Positions 50,963 through 62,727 of a stretch of 64,000 bases of DNA are shown here, in pieces. The position numbers were made by a program, and so were the translations under genes. Each line of letters starts with the position of its first letter. Positions within the stretch are counted from its first letter, which is position 1. The notes beneath the pieces were generated by a model that saw only the letters and a list, made by a program, of their open reading frames with translations, searched no databases and had not been told where the DNA came from. Location: the NCBI GenBank assembly GCA_019426215.1, contig CM033391.1, positions 4,204,708-4,268,707 on the forward strand, written 5' to 3'. The DNA comes from Buddleja alternifolia. Lineage: Eukaryota > Streptophyta > Magnoliopsida > Lamiales > Scrophulariaceae.

Positions 50963-50974
50963 TGGTATCAGAGC
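50963..50974 (+). other. tRNA-iMet primer binding site
   Basis: TGGTATCAGAGC, complementary to the 3' end of plant initiator methionine tRNA, begins two bases after the LTR. It primes minus-strand DNA synthesis. Confidence 0.93.
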
Positions 50975-51006
50975 CACGTTCATATTTTTGAGGTAACGGA
51001 TTAAAA

Positions 51007-54000
51007 ATGGAGGAGTCATCATCTATTGGTGGGATGTTCAAACTGAACGGATCGAACTACTCAATCTGGAAACCGAGTATGTTAGATCTTCTCTATTGCA
51101 AGGATTTGTACTTGCCCTTGCAGGGAGATAAATCTAAACCAAACGATATGAGTGCAGATGAGTGGACCATCTTGCACAGAAAGACGGTCGGGTTTATCCG
51201 ACGTTTTCTCGAACACAGTATCTTCCATCACTTTGCAAATGAGGAAAAGGCTGATGTTCTATGGAAAAATATAGAGGCTATGTTTGAGAGGAAAAATGCC
51301 TTAAACAAAGCTTCTGTTATCAGAAAAATTGTCCGGCTACGGTACATGGAGGGCGTCAGCATGACGGAGCATCTTAATGCTTACCAGGGCTTAATAAATC
51401 AATCCATCAACATGAAGATACCTCTTGGTGATGAAGTAATTGCTTTATTATTGCTCAACTCATTACCAGATAGTTGGGATACCCTCGTGGTGTCAGTCAG
51501 CAACTCAGCTCCCAATGGAGATTTGACCTTGCAAGTGGTCAAAGATTGCCTTCTAAACAAAGAGTCCATAAGAAAGGAGCAGGCGTTCAGTACCGAGCAA
51601 AATGCCTTGGTGACTGAAAATTCTGACAGACGAGGAAGAAACAAAAATAGAGGTCCTCAGCACCAGAGAGACAAATCTAGGGGGAAGTCCAAGTTCAAAG
51701 GAGATTTCAAATGCCATTACTGTGGTGGTCCAAACCACTACGAAAGAGACTGCAGAAAGAAGAAAAGAGATCAAAAGAATGGAAATAATGAAAACAAGAA
51801 AGATGACAAAGACACCACAGCTGTGGCAACTGATGGTGATGTTGTCATTATCTGTGATGACGCATGTGTCAGTTCATCATGCCAAGAAACAGATTGGATC
51901 ATTGATTCAGGAGCCTCGTATCATATCACCCCACATAGGGATATGTTCACATCGTACACGAGTGGTAACTTTGGCAGAGTCAGAATGGCCAATCATGGTC
52001 TGACAGAGGCTATCGGCATGGGGAACATTAACTTGGAAACTGACACAGGGTGCCGACTCATTCTGAGAGACGTCAGACATATTCCTGACATTCGGCTCAA
52101 CATTATTTCCACTGGCAAGCTAGATGATGACGGCTATGTCAGTAACTTTGGTGAAGGAAAATGGAAGCTCACCAAAGGTTCTCTGATTACTGCAAAGGGT
52201 AAGAAAAAGAACTCACTCTACCTGATGCAAGCAAAATTATCCAATGGAGAGGTGAATGCAGCAGTCAATAATTCCTCCATTGAGCTATGGCATAAGAGGC
52301 TTGGACACTTGAGCCAAAAAGGCATGCAACTTTTGGCTAAGAAGAAACTCCTACCTGACGTCAATGGGATAGAGCTACAAACTTGTGTTGATTGTTTAGC
52401 AGGAAAACAACACAGAGTTGCGTTCAAGAGCTTTTATCCATCCAGAAAATCACATCCTCTGGACTTGGTGCATACTGATGTATGCTATATGAAAGACAAA
52501 ACACTTGGTGGTGCAGTGTATTTTGTCACATTCATTGATGATTTCTCTAGAAAGGTCTGGTGTTTTGCTTTGAAATCTAAAGACCAGGTTATAACAGTCT
52601 TTAAGCATTTTCAAACAAAAGTTGAACGAGAAACCGGAAGGAAGCTGAAGTGTATTCGTTCAGACAACAGTGGCGAATACCAGGGTCCATTTGAGCAGCA
52701 TTGTCGTGACCATGGTATCAAGCTTGAGAAGAGTGTTCCAAAAACTCCACAACACAATGGTGTGGCGGAGAGGATGAACAGGACAATTTGTGAGCGGATC
52801 AAATGTATGTTATCACACTCAAAATTGCCCAAATCCTTTTGGGGTGAAGCAATGAGGACTGCAGTTGACTTGATCAACCATTCTCCACCAGCTCCTTTGG
52901 ATGGTGACATTCCAGATAGAGTTTGGTCAGGGAAAGATGTTTCCTACAAACACTTGAGAGTGTTTGGCTGCAGGGCGTTCGTTCATATTCCAAAAGATGA
53001 AAGATCCAAGCTTGATGACAAAACCAAACCATGTACCTTCTTGGGCAATGGCCATGAAGAGTTTGGTTACAGACTTTGGGACCCGGTGAACAGAAAAGTT
53101 ATCAGAAGCAGAGATGTTGTGTTTCTTGAGGAACAAACATTTGATGATATAAAACAGAGCGAGAAGAGAGAATCTTCTCACGAAGTTCCTGATGACTTAG
53201 ATCCAGTTCCTTCACATACAACTCCGGATCATGGGGGAGATGTACAGGGCGAGCCAAATGATACAATTGATGATGAACCAGTTGATGATCAGGTGCCACC
53301 AATACAGACTGATGATCTAGTTCTGCCACAAGAGGCGACGGTTAGAAGGTCAACCAGACAGACACTTCCTTCGACCAGATATAATCCAGATGAGTATGTG
53401 ATGCTCACTGATGGGGGAGAACCAGAGAGTTACCCAGAGGCCATATCACATGATCAGAGAGATATGTGGATGGAGGCCATGAAAGAGGAGATGAAATCCT
53501 TACAAGAAAATCACACCTATGACTTGGTGAAGCTGCCTAAAGGCAAGAGAACACTAAAAAATAAGTGGGTGTACAAGTTGAAAAATGTGGAACATAGCTC
53601 ACAACCCAGATATAAAGCAAGGCTGGTTGTGAAGGGTTTCAATCAGAAAAAGGGTGTTGATTTTGAAGAAATTTTCTCACCAGTGGTGAAGATGTCTTCG
53701 ATCAGAGTTGTTCTTGGGATAGCTGCCAGTCTCAATTTGGAGATTGAACAACTTGATGTGAAGACTGCATTTCTTCATGGAGATCTAGATGAAGAAATCT
53801 ACATAGAGCAGCCGGAAGGGTTCAGAGTCAAAGGAAAAGAAAACCTGGTGTGCAGGTTGAAGAAAAGCTTGTACTGTCTGAAGCAAGCTCCGAGACAGTG
53901 GTACAAGAAATTTGACTCATTCATGACAGACCATGACTACACGAGAACCAGCTCAGATCACTGCGTATTCTTTAAGAAATTCTCAGATGGAGATTTTATA

Positions 54001-54984
54001 ATTCTACTGTTATACGTTGATGACATGCTGATTGTAGGTCATGATGCCAACAAGATTGAGAAGCTGAAAAAAGAACTTGGAAAGTCTTTTGCGATGAAAG
54101 ACTTGGGTCCGGCTAAGCAGATCCTTGGAATGAAAATCTCTAGGGATAGAGCCAACAAGAAGCTCTGGTTATCTCAAGAACAGTACATTGAGAAAGTTCT
54201 TGAAAGATTCAACATGAGTAAATCTAAAGCGGTTAGTACTCCACTTGCGGGTCATTTCAAACTCAGCTCCGCACAATGCCCCACAAGTGAGGAAGATAAA
54301 CAAGAGATAAAGAAGATACCATATGCTTCTGCAGTTGGCAGTTTGATGTATGCTATGGTATGTACTAGACCCGATATTGCTCATGTAGTTGGCGTAGTTA
54401 GTCGCTATCTATCTAACCCTGGCAAGGATCACTGAGAAGCAGTGAAATGGATAATGCGGTATCTGAGAGGCACTTCGAGACTATGTCTAAGGTTTGGTGA
54501 TGGCCAAACTATTTTAGAGGGGTACACAGATGCAGACATGGCTGGAGATATTGATTCCAGGAAGTCCACGTCCGGATACTTGATTATCTTTGCAGGGGGA
54601 GCTATTTCTTGGCAGTCGAAACTTCAAAAATGTGTGGCATTATCCACAACAGAGGCCGAGTACATTGCTGTGACTGAAGCATGTAAAGAGGTGTTGTGGT
54701 TGAAGAAGTTTCTAGAGGAGTTGGACTTGAAGCAGGAAAAGTATAGGCTCTACTGTGACAGTCAGAGCGTGATCCACTTGAGTAAAAATTTGACTTTCCA
54801 CTCAAGGTCCAAACACATAGATGTGAGATACCATTGGATCCGGGATGTTCTTGACGAAAAATTGATACAGCTTGATAAAGTGCATATGGATGATAATGGC
54901 GCAGATATGCTCACAAAGTCTTTGCCAAGAGAAAAGCTTGAAGTCTGCAAAAGCGAAGCGGGCTTGGTTGTGCCCCCCACATGA
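51007..54984 (+). pseudogene. Copia Gag-Pol polyprotein with one premature stop
   Basis: Starts MEESSSIGGMFKLNGSN. Gag capsid is at residues about 10-210 (LNGSNYSIWK, LLNSLPDSWD), the CCHC knuckle CHYCGGPNHYERDC at 236-249, protease DSGASYHI at about 300, the integrase zinc region HKRLGH at about 428, the integrase core (FIDDFSRKV, SDNSGEY, NGVAERMNRT), reverse transcriptase (RLVVKGFNQKKGVDF, QLDVKTAFLHG, YVDD at about 1003) and RNase H (TDADMAGD, STTEAEYIA, CDSQSVIHL). The only break is a TGA at 54433-54435 just before RNase H, at a position where this family has a tryptophan (TGG). The same frame continues to the stop ending at 54984, about 1325 codons in all. Truncation would remove RNase H. 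Confidence 0.95.
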
Positions 54985-55000
54985 GCTGGAGGGGGAGAAT

Positions 55001-55027
55001 TGTTGGGTCCCACCCATGTGGGTGTCC

Positions 55028-55067
<40 letters not shown>

Positions 55068-55670
55068 CCGTATATAGTTGAATTGAGAGGAGAAAGGGTG
55101 GCTGCTTTTGTTGAATGGCAGCCGGTTTCTTTGAAAGGAAAATGGCAATGTTTGGTGGCTGTTTTTGTTGAAATGACAGCCGTTTTCTTTGAAAGAAAAA
55201 TGGCAATAATTTGCCTATAAATAGAGGCAATTCTCCTCTAATTTAATACACACCATCAACGAGAGCTAGAGAGAGAAATAGAGAGAAAGAGAGAAAAAAT
55301 AAGAGGGAAAAATTGGGAGAAGAAAAATAAGATTGAGAGAGTGTTCTATTTTTCTTCTACAATTCCAAGTTTCTAAACTTGATGTATTTGTAATCCAAGG
55401 GATATTCTCTTGAAGATTTGGTGTATCCCCTAATTAGTTTAGGGAGAAATTGTGTAAGCCCATTATTGTTATAGTGGAGGTTTTCGACTTCGGTCCCGTG
55501 GTTTTTTCCCGATTTGGGTTTTCCACGTAAAAACTCTTGTCTCGTTTATTCTATTTCTTTCTATCGTACTATCGTTGGTGTGGTCCCATTTTTATCCAGT
55601 TAGTAGGGAAAAGAATTATATCGCTTCCGCATTGCGCCGGTGTCATTTATTTTGGCACTCTTTCCCAACA
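55001..55670 (+). repeat. 3' LTR of second Copia element
   Basis: Partner of 50307-50960. The TA microsatellite at 55032-55065 is longer than in the 5' LTR; otherwise the two are nearly identical. Confidence 0.95.
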
Positions 55671-56367
55671 ATTCTGGTTTGGAGTTTGTTTAGGGATTTC
55701 TATAAATATTTTGTGTTTGTCAAAAGTTGTCCTAGCTTTGGAAAGAAACGGAGCATCACATCTCATTATTATTCCAATTATAGTTCTTAAGATGCATGTA
55801 CTTTTAAATTTCCACTACTACAAAAATACTCTATTACAGCGTATCTATGACAGCGGTTTTGCAAAACCACTGTGATAGGGCTATTTGGTTCGGACCTATG
55901 ACATCGGTTTTGGCAATTCGGTTTGGACCTATGACAGCGGTTCTCCCCGACCCGCTGTCATAGTGCCGAGATATGACAGCGGTCGCCACGAACCGCTGTC
56001 ATAAATTTTTCAAAAAAAAAAAAAAAAAAATCCTGTGGCAGCGGTTTTACACAACCGCTGTCATAGGTGGGCTATAACAGCGGTTCTGGGAGAACCGCTG
56101 TCATAGTGCTGGGATATGACAGCGGTTCGCCCCGAACCACTGTCATAGGCTGTCGGGTTTTTACTAGGTCAAACAGCCGCCCCCTAATTCTCTCACTCTC
56201 AAATTTCAGTTTTGCCTCTCTCTCACTACTCTCGGCCTCTCTCTCTCTCGATCCCCCCCAAAGGCTCGGCACCACCGCCGCCGCCGCCGCCACCACCACC
56301 ACCACCACATACCTGCGCCGCCGCCACCACGACCACGACCGTAAGCCTGCCTCTTCTCTTTCTCTCA

Positions 56368-56886
56368 CTATATATATATATGTATATTTGTATATGTGTG
56401 GGTATATGTATATTTGTGTATATGTGGTTGTATGTATATTTGTGTATATGTTGATGGGTGTATGTATATTTGTGGATATGTTAATGGGTGTATTTTTGTA
56501 TGTGTGGGTGTGTGTATATTTGTGTATATGTGGTTGTGTGTATATTTGTGTATGTATATATGTGGATGGGTGTATGTATATTTGTGTATATTTTGGTGGG
56601 TGTATGTATATTTGTGTATGTATATATGTGGATGGGTGTATGTATATTTGTGTATATGTTAATGAGTGTATTTGTGTATGTGTGGGTGTGTGTATATTTG
56701 TGTATATGTGGTTGTATGTATATTTGTGTATGTATATATGTGGATGGGTGTATGTATATTTGTGTATGTGTTAATGGGTGTATGTATATTTGTGTATATT
56801 TTGATGGGTGTATGTATATTTGTGTATATGTTGATGGGTGTATGTATATTTGTGTATGTGTGGGTGTACGTATATTTGTGTATTTA
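56368..56886. repeat. Minisatellite within the CACTA element
   Basis: Imperfect tandem copies of about 24-34 bp based on GGGTGTATGTATATTTGTGTATATGT fill about 520 bp, close to 20 copies. Open frames across it on both strands come from the repeat and are not genes. Confidence 0.9.
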
Positions 56887-56899
56887 TGAAAATATTTAT

Positions 56900-57200
56900 C
56901 GGTTGAAATTTTACGGTGTCGGAATGACACGAAATTCACACGATCATAGAGAAACGGTATTCTGAACAAAACGCATAACATGCGTTCTCGTGATTTTAGC
57001 CATCTTAGATTGTTTAAGGCCTCAAATTTGCGTTTTATTATGAAAATAGGGTATTTTTGTAATAAAATGCATATTTGAGGTCTTAAACGATCTCAAGTGG
57101 CTAAAATCATGAGAGCCCAGTTTGCGTTTTGTTCAGAATGCCGCTTCGCTATGACCGTGCGAATTTTGTGTCATTCCGACACCGTAACATTATAATCGAG
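56900..57200. repeat. Inverted repeat (hairpin) within the CACTA element
   Basis: Two arms of roughly 135 bp: GGTGTCGGAATGACACGAAA near 56915 is mirrored by TTTGTGTCATTCCGACACC near 57167-57185, and AAACGCATAACATGC.../GTTTGCGTTTTGTTC inside that. The loop is about 30 bp around 57045. A transcript would fold into a long stem. Confidence 0.85.
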
Positions 57201-57361
57201 AAAATAAAATAAAATAAACGACCCTATGACAGCGGTTCCGGCTGAACCGCTGTCACAGGATCCAAATTTTTTTTTTTAACCCCTATGATAGCGGTTCAGT
57301 CGGAACCGCTGTCATAGGCTCAAAAAAACCGCTGTTATAAGTGATTTCTGTAGTAGTGTTC

Positions 57362-58289
57362 GGAACAATTACAATAATATATGTGGAGGATTCAATGTGA
57401 GTATTCTAAAATGATTATGTAGAGACTTGAAATACAAGAACCTCTGACCCCGTGGATCTTTTTGACAAAGGGTTAATTAGGGGTGATCGCGGTTCGATTT
57501 TGCAATTCTTTTTTTATTAATTTCAAACCAAATTGCCAAGTGCGGTTTGGCGGAAATAAAATTTGAAATTGCGGTTCTATAAATCAAAACCGACTGTGTG
57601 GTTCGGTGCGCGCGGTTTGGCGATTTTTCTAGTTATTTTACATTTTAAAACTAAATAAGCAAGCAATATTTGTCAATTTCTTTTGTTAAACTTTTTGATA
57701 AAGAGATAATGATAATTCATAAAAAAGAAAATACTTCTGCGAGACATTTATTAATATTAAACTCCATGAATCATTGAAAAAAACACACTATTGTCATTAT
57801 ATATTAATATATAAGAGTATCATACATTTAAAATAGAAAAGGTACTAGTGTATCACTTTAAATATCTATTTTACACTAAGTATAAATATAATATGTACAT
57901 ATTATATCATATATATAAATATAACAAATAGATAGCTTGTATGAAAAGTAGGGAGAAAAATTTGTATATAAACAAGTATTACAAAAAATGATAAGTTGTA
58001 ATTGTTTGTTTGTTAAAATTTGTGAACTAAAATCTGCAATAGGATATTGTAAAGTATATTATAAGGTTATAAAGCAATAGGTAATCTAACACGACATTGC
58101 TATTACAAATAATTGTGATAGTTAAATAGAACAAATGTCATAAATATTATCTATAATACTTTTTTTCGTCAAAACTCTTCAAGTGTCTATTACATTAAAT
58201 AAAATATAACACGAAAATATCATAAATATTATCACTTTAACCAAATAACTCTCGACTATTTTTCTTAAACTGAAATAATAAAAAGGATA
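57362..58289. other. AT-rich DNA with a dispersed-repeat fragment
   Basis: About 57478-57625 starts TTAGGGGTGATCGCGGTTCG and is rich in GCGGTTTGGCG words, like one end of a dispersed plant transposon; no partner end was found. The rest is AT-rich with no gene. Confidence 0.45.
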
Positions 58290-58297
58290 ATAACAAC

Positions 58298-59373
58298 CAG
58301 GGACGGATCCGGGGGGGAGGGGGTGTGCGGGGGCCGAGACTTCAAATTTTCAATGTCGGGTATATATAAGTTCATGTTGCGACCCCCCTTTAAATATATA
58401 AAACGTTTGTTAGAATTGTACAAACAGAGGCTGTAGCATAGTTGGCGCTGCAAGGCTGCTTAAGACACTGACATATCCGAGTGGTCAGGGTTCGAGTTAG
58501 CAGTAACTCCTCCTAAGCTTTGTGTTTTTTTTTTAAAATTATTTAGATATCTATTTTAACTAGTTTCACATAAAAAGGGTGCTTGTTTTGAAATAAAAAA
58601 CAATTACAAAGTTGGAAAAGGAGGTCTTATTTTCTTCTACTTTAGATATTTGTTTTCAATTAAAGAAATACTTATTTTGAATTAAAAAATAACAAAAGAA
58701 AAAACGGTAGTTAAATTATCAACATCTCTAATATTAGTTTTTGAATTTCTCTTCTGTACTTATTAAGATTAAAATTAGAATTAATAATTTTTTTACCTAA
58801 AATCTATAAGAAGCACTTTTCAAAAGATAAAGTACAACATCTACAAATCTAAAAGCAAAAAAAGTCCACCGGCATTTTAAAAGTTTTTATTTAATAGTAT
58901 TTCAAAAAATTGTCATTATAATACTATTGAGACTTTTCGGTTGAATTATCTTTTATCTTATTGGTGTTATTTTCTTGATTCGCTTAATTATGCTTTGATT
59001 TGTAAAAAGCAAAGCTTTATTTTTAGGAAATAATTGCTTGTTTAAAATGGGCAAAGTCATTTTGTTTTTTTAGTATATATTTTTATGTGTATTTTCATAT
59101 TCAGTCGTTGTCATCTTGATATGTAGTCTGTTATAGATGAATTTTATGATAAAAGAATGTTGTATAAAGCTTAGATAGATTTTTTCAAGAATTGCTTGTA
59201 TACTTCAACTAAGTTAAGTTTTATTAAAAGTCAAATATTTTACATGTGATTATTGTTATTTTATTTATCTATTAAAACTAAAAGAATTGAATATTTACGT
59301 ACAAATTTTGTCAAGAAAAATATTAGCGGTAATTCGACCCCCTCCCGACGTTTCATTCCTGGATCCGTCCCTG
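58298..59373. mobile_element. hAT element with perfect 8-bp duplication
   Basis: Ends CAGGGACGGATCC and GGATCCGTCCCTG are perfect inverted repeats. Identical ATAACAAC copies flank them (58290-58297 and 59374-59381). The 8-bp duplication and CAGGG ends fit hAT. There is no transposase. A stretch at 58430-58500 has GTAGCATAGTTGGC and GGGTTCGAGTT, resembling RNA polymerase III A and B boxes, so a SINE-like piece may be inside. Confidence 0.88.
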
Positions 59374-59963
59374 ATAACAACTTAAACCTAGGACTATAGT
59401 ATAAATAATTATAAGTTCATAAAATATAATATAACTAAGAAAGTGTCGAACATATATAAAAATATATACAACGAATTGGACTTAATTGAAAGAAAAGAAA
59501 AACATAAAGTATCACCCTACATATTCGATTCTAAATATGAAATTATATTAAATATAATATGAGAAAAATTTACTAAACAAATTGATGAATATTGCCATAG
59601 AAGTAATAAGTGATATCACAAATAAAAATAGCACATTAAATATTTGTACACAAAAAACTAGTTATAAAATTAGATTTTTTTTTTTTAATAATTTAAAGCT
59701 AAAGAGTTTAAAGTTATTTCTAGAATTATAGTTTCTTTCTTTGAAAAAAAGTTATTTCCAGAAATTCTCCATTTTAGGTGTTTTATTATTTGATTTTATT
59801 TCATTTAATGTCATTTTGACAATTTCCATTCAATTAAACATTTTTAGCTCAAATGTGGAGGGTGTTAGAGTCATTAATTTGTAAAGTTGATGAAAAAAGT
59901 GAAGAAGAGGTAGCCATTACCAATATATCAAATGTGGGGGATGGGGTGGATGTCAAATACATA

Positions 59964-60756
59964 CTCCCTCCGTCCCAAAAAAAATGTCCCCTTTTGACTT
60001 TTCTTAATATTTATGAAAAATAGGGCTGTGTTTGGTTTTGTCTCTACTTGTTTGTCCCATTTTGGCCAAAAATTTTGGTCAAAACTTGTTTGTTTTGTGT
60101 ATTTTTGACCAAAAATGATTTTTTTGGTCAAAAAATTGTCAACTATTGTCTCCCTATTTGTCTCTACTTTAGGGTACCTACTAATTACATCAACTACAAT
60201 ATAATCATTTAAAACTTATATTATATTATATTTTTCAATCATTAACTAATTATAAACACAACTTATTTTTCAATCATTAACTAATTATAAACACAACTTT
60301 TCAGACAAAAACTTACATTATTTGACTGCTACAGTAACTTTTGTCTTTCCTGAAAATAAAATCAAACACATTTTCATCAAAATACACAACTTCCAATAAA
60401 CCTTTTCACCAAAATTTTCACCAAAAAAAACCCCCAAAATAAAACCAAACACAGTTGTTTCCCTAATTTACCCTTTCCATAAAACAAAAGACAAATAATA
60501 ATATTACCTTCTAAAAAAATGCATGATTTGAATTTAATTTATTAGTATTGTCTATTATCCATGTACAAAACTATTTTCCTTAAATACGATTGCAGTTTTA
60601 ATTTATAATAAAAATAAATAAATTATATATTTTTCAATTAAAATGAAGGGTAATATTGTCAGATTAGACAATAAATACACACATAAATAGTAAGAGACAA
60701 TTATTTTGAGACAAATAAAAGTGAAATAGTGAATATTTTTTTTGGGACGGAGGGAG
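59964..60756. mobile_element. Stowaway MITE with a second element nested in it
   Basis: Inverted ends CTCCCTCCGTCCCAAAA / TTTGGGACGGAGGGAG and TA flanks match the element at 10098-10454. Interior words shared with that copy (CCCTTTCCATAAAA, TGTCTATTATCCATG) are collinear but interrupted between 60022 and 60457. Confidence 0.9.
60023..60456. mobile_element. Inverted-repeat element nested in the Stowaway
   Basis: It begins GGGCTGTGTTTGGTTTTG and ends AAAACCAAACACAGTT. The ends are inverted repeats, and CAAAAATTTTGGTCAAAA-type words recur inside. Comparison with the uninterrupted Stowaway confirms it is an insertion. The target duplication is unclear, so the superfamily (Harbinger or hAT) is open. 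Confidence 0.75.
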
Positions 60757-62471
60757 TATAATTCTGGGAAGGTCAATGCAATTTTCCCAATTAATTAGTG
60801 ATAAGATCCAAGCTTGACCCATTTACCAAGAGGACATGAAACAACCGGAAATATTTGTTAAAGCATATAAAGATCCGACCTTCAACAAAAGTCAAAACCT
60901 ATTTGTATTTGAATAGTTTGTACTTTGATTTGGACCATTTTGATTACCATACTGATGATGAAAAAAAAAAAAAACAAGGGTTCGATCAATTTCTCTATTA
61001 TATCATCTTGCAAGTTCAAATATTTATTACACAATCATATACTTATTTTTTTTTCTAATTTTTTGATTACATGAAACATGTCAAAAATATCAAATACTTT
61101 CAATGTACAACCATTTAGCAATTATTACAATCAATAACTAATACAATCAGTTATCAGTTAACAACTATTATGAAAGTAGGGAAATATCTACACACTTTTT
61201 ATGAGAATAGAACCAAGACCTCTAACATCTTGGGTCTCAGTTTCGCCGGAGAACTATCCTTCATCTGCTTACAATCATATACTAAATACTGTTAATGCAC
61301 CAACATACACGGAGCGGTCAATTAATAACACTTTTTCAGTTTGTTTTGATTTATAATCTTCATTGTTTACTCGGACTACTGAGACTGTTGAGATAATAAA
61401 AGTACTCGTACAAAAAAATTATTAGTGAATTAAATGTATCAACCAAGCTTAACTAATCAAGGCTTAATGGCCCAAATTAAATTTTTAGTCTTTTCAGTCA
61501 TGGCTCATCCTTGTCCGTCTGTTGATTCTTGTGTAGTGTAAGGTACACTAACTTGAGTTGGTATATTCTATCATTCTATGCGACATCTATCGATATATAT
61601 ATATTAAATGACTAAATATACGATAAGTGTTAGTATTTTTATTTCATACTATTATAACTACAAGATTATGAGATACTTATCATACATTCTCACTTAACCC
61701 GAGTTTGATGGAATTGCCCAGATTAAGGTAGAGCCTCAAGTTTTGAGCGAACTCGAACTCGAACTCTACAAATTAAAGAATAAAATTATTTTTACGTTCA
61801 AATGCTAGTTGAGCTGCTTGGGGTTTGTGATTAGGCTCAACTCAGTGCCCAACCCTAGTTTGTACAATCAATTGCATGTAATGCTGCATATTATTATCCA
61901 AAAATATGTACTTCGGGTTGGGATTTAATTAAAACTTGATTTGGTGAATCTGTGTAAATTGACAAGTAAGTTAATAATTAAGTTTAAAAGAGAAGAGAAT
62001 ATCTGGTATCAAAAGATTTGCTAAAATCTAGTAACAATTAATAATTGATTGAGTTACATTAGTAACCAAAAAAATTAATAAATGATTGAGGTACATTTCC
62101 ATGAGATGCATGTGAGAGAAGTTTTTCATGCTTGATCATTCGCCATCCATCTCTGTCAACGTATATCCAATACATTTATCAAAATGAAAATGAAGCAGCT
62201 GTAAGTTTTGCTAAATAAATCTAACTCAATTGAAATGTATATTAGGCGTTCTAAATCGAACTTATGTATTCTTATATATATTCATAGAAAAATTGAATAA
62301 ATAATATAAGTATTTTTCAGAATATAAGTCTACTTGTTTTGCATAAAATATAATAATTTGTGTCATGTATTTTTACTTTTAAGAATAATATTTTGATCTA
62401 TTAAAATGTAAGATAAAGTTTTAAAAATAATATTATTCTTTTAGCATGTACATAGATATGATAACTAATAT
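60757..62471. other. AT-rich DNA with a diverged SINE-like copy
   Basis: About 61040-61270 parallels the SINE at 62488-62711: a T-run, an AT-rich ATTACAATCAATAACTAA body, and at the right end a minus-strand tRNA-like head (AACCAAGACCTC...TTGGGTCTCAG). No gene was supported elsewhere in the stretch. Confidence 0.5.
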
Positions 62472-62487
62472 ACATATTCTTCCTATT

Positions 62488-62711
62488 TTTTTTTTTGATA
62501 GAAGCGATTACAACATCATATTGTATCAATTACAAGAGAATCTATTACAAGTAAGCATTATGAGCAAATACAATCAAAGACTAATAACTATTACAAACTA
62601 AACTACCATCTAAGTAGAGAGAAAACCCACATGCATTCAATGGGAGTCGAACCCATAACCTCTTGGTTATGGGGCCTCAACCTTAACCAACTAGGCTAGG
62701 CATCATTGGCA
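62488..62711 (-). mobile_element. tRNA-derived SINE with 16-bp duplication
   Basis: On the minus strand the head reads TAGCCTAGTTGGTTAAGG (A box), then GGGTTCGACTCCC (B box), an AT-rich body and an A-tail (T-run 62488-62495 on plus). Identical 16-bp flanks ACATATTCTTCCTATT at 62472-62487 and 62712-62727 are the target duplication. It is 224 bp long. Transcribed by RNA polymerase III and mobilised by LINE proteins. Confidence 0.93.
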
Positions 62712-62727
62712 ACATATTCTTCCTATT

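Larger units (their letters stand above)
50307..55670 (+). mobile_element. Full-length Copia LTR retrotransposon (second, young)
   Basis: LTRs 50307-50960 and 55001-55670 are flanked by the duplication ATTCT (50302-50306 and 55671-55675). The tRNA primer site TGGTATCAGAGC lies at 50963-50974 and a polypurine tract GGAGGGGGAGAAT just before 55001. LTRs differ mainly in the length of an internal TA microsatellite (16 bp longer in the 3' copy) plus a handful of substitutions, so the insertion is recent. It encodes one long Gag-Pol frame with a single premature stop. The architecture resembles Tnt1-type Copia. It landed about 370 bp past the end of the RETICULATA-related fragment. Confidence 0.97.
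55813..57358. mobile_element. Non-autonomous CACTA (En/Spm-type) element
   Basis: Ends CACTACTACAAAAAT and TTTCTGTAGTAGTG, with the 3-bp duplication TTC on both sides (55810-55812 and 57359-57361), define CACTA. Both ends carry many copies of TATGACAGCGGTT and its complement (55845-56150 and 57225-57335), the expected transposase-binding array. There is no transposase. The interior combines a C-rich CCG/CAC-repeat stretch (56150-56345) that looks like a captured 5' leader with a possible splice donor, a minisatellite and a long hairpin. Confidence 0.93.

Noticed and set aside
56067..56981. Several long open frames on both strands with repeated Cys/Tyr/Val or Thr/His/Ile words
   Set aside because: They arise from a minisatellite with no internal stops. 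Codon use follows the repeat and there is no domain.
62640..62700. tRNA-like sequence
   Set aside because: A and B boxes are present, but there is no complete cloverleaf. The A-tail and 16-bp flanking duplication show a SINE.
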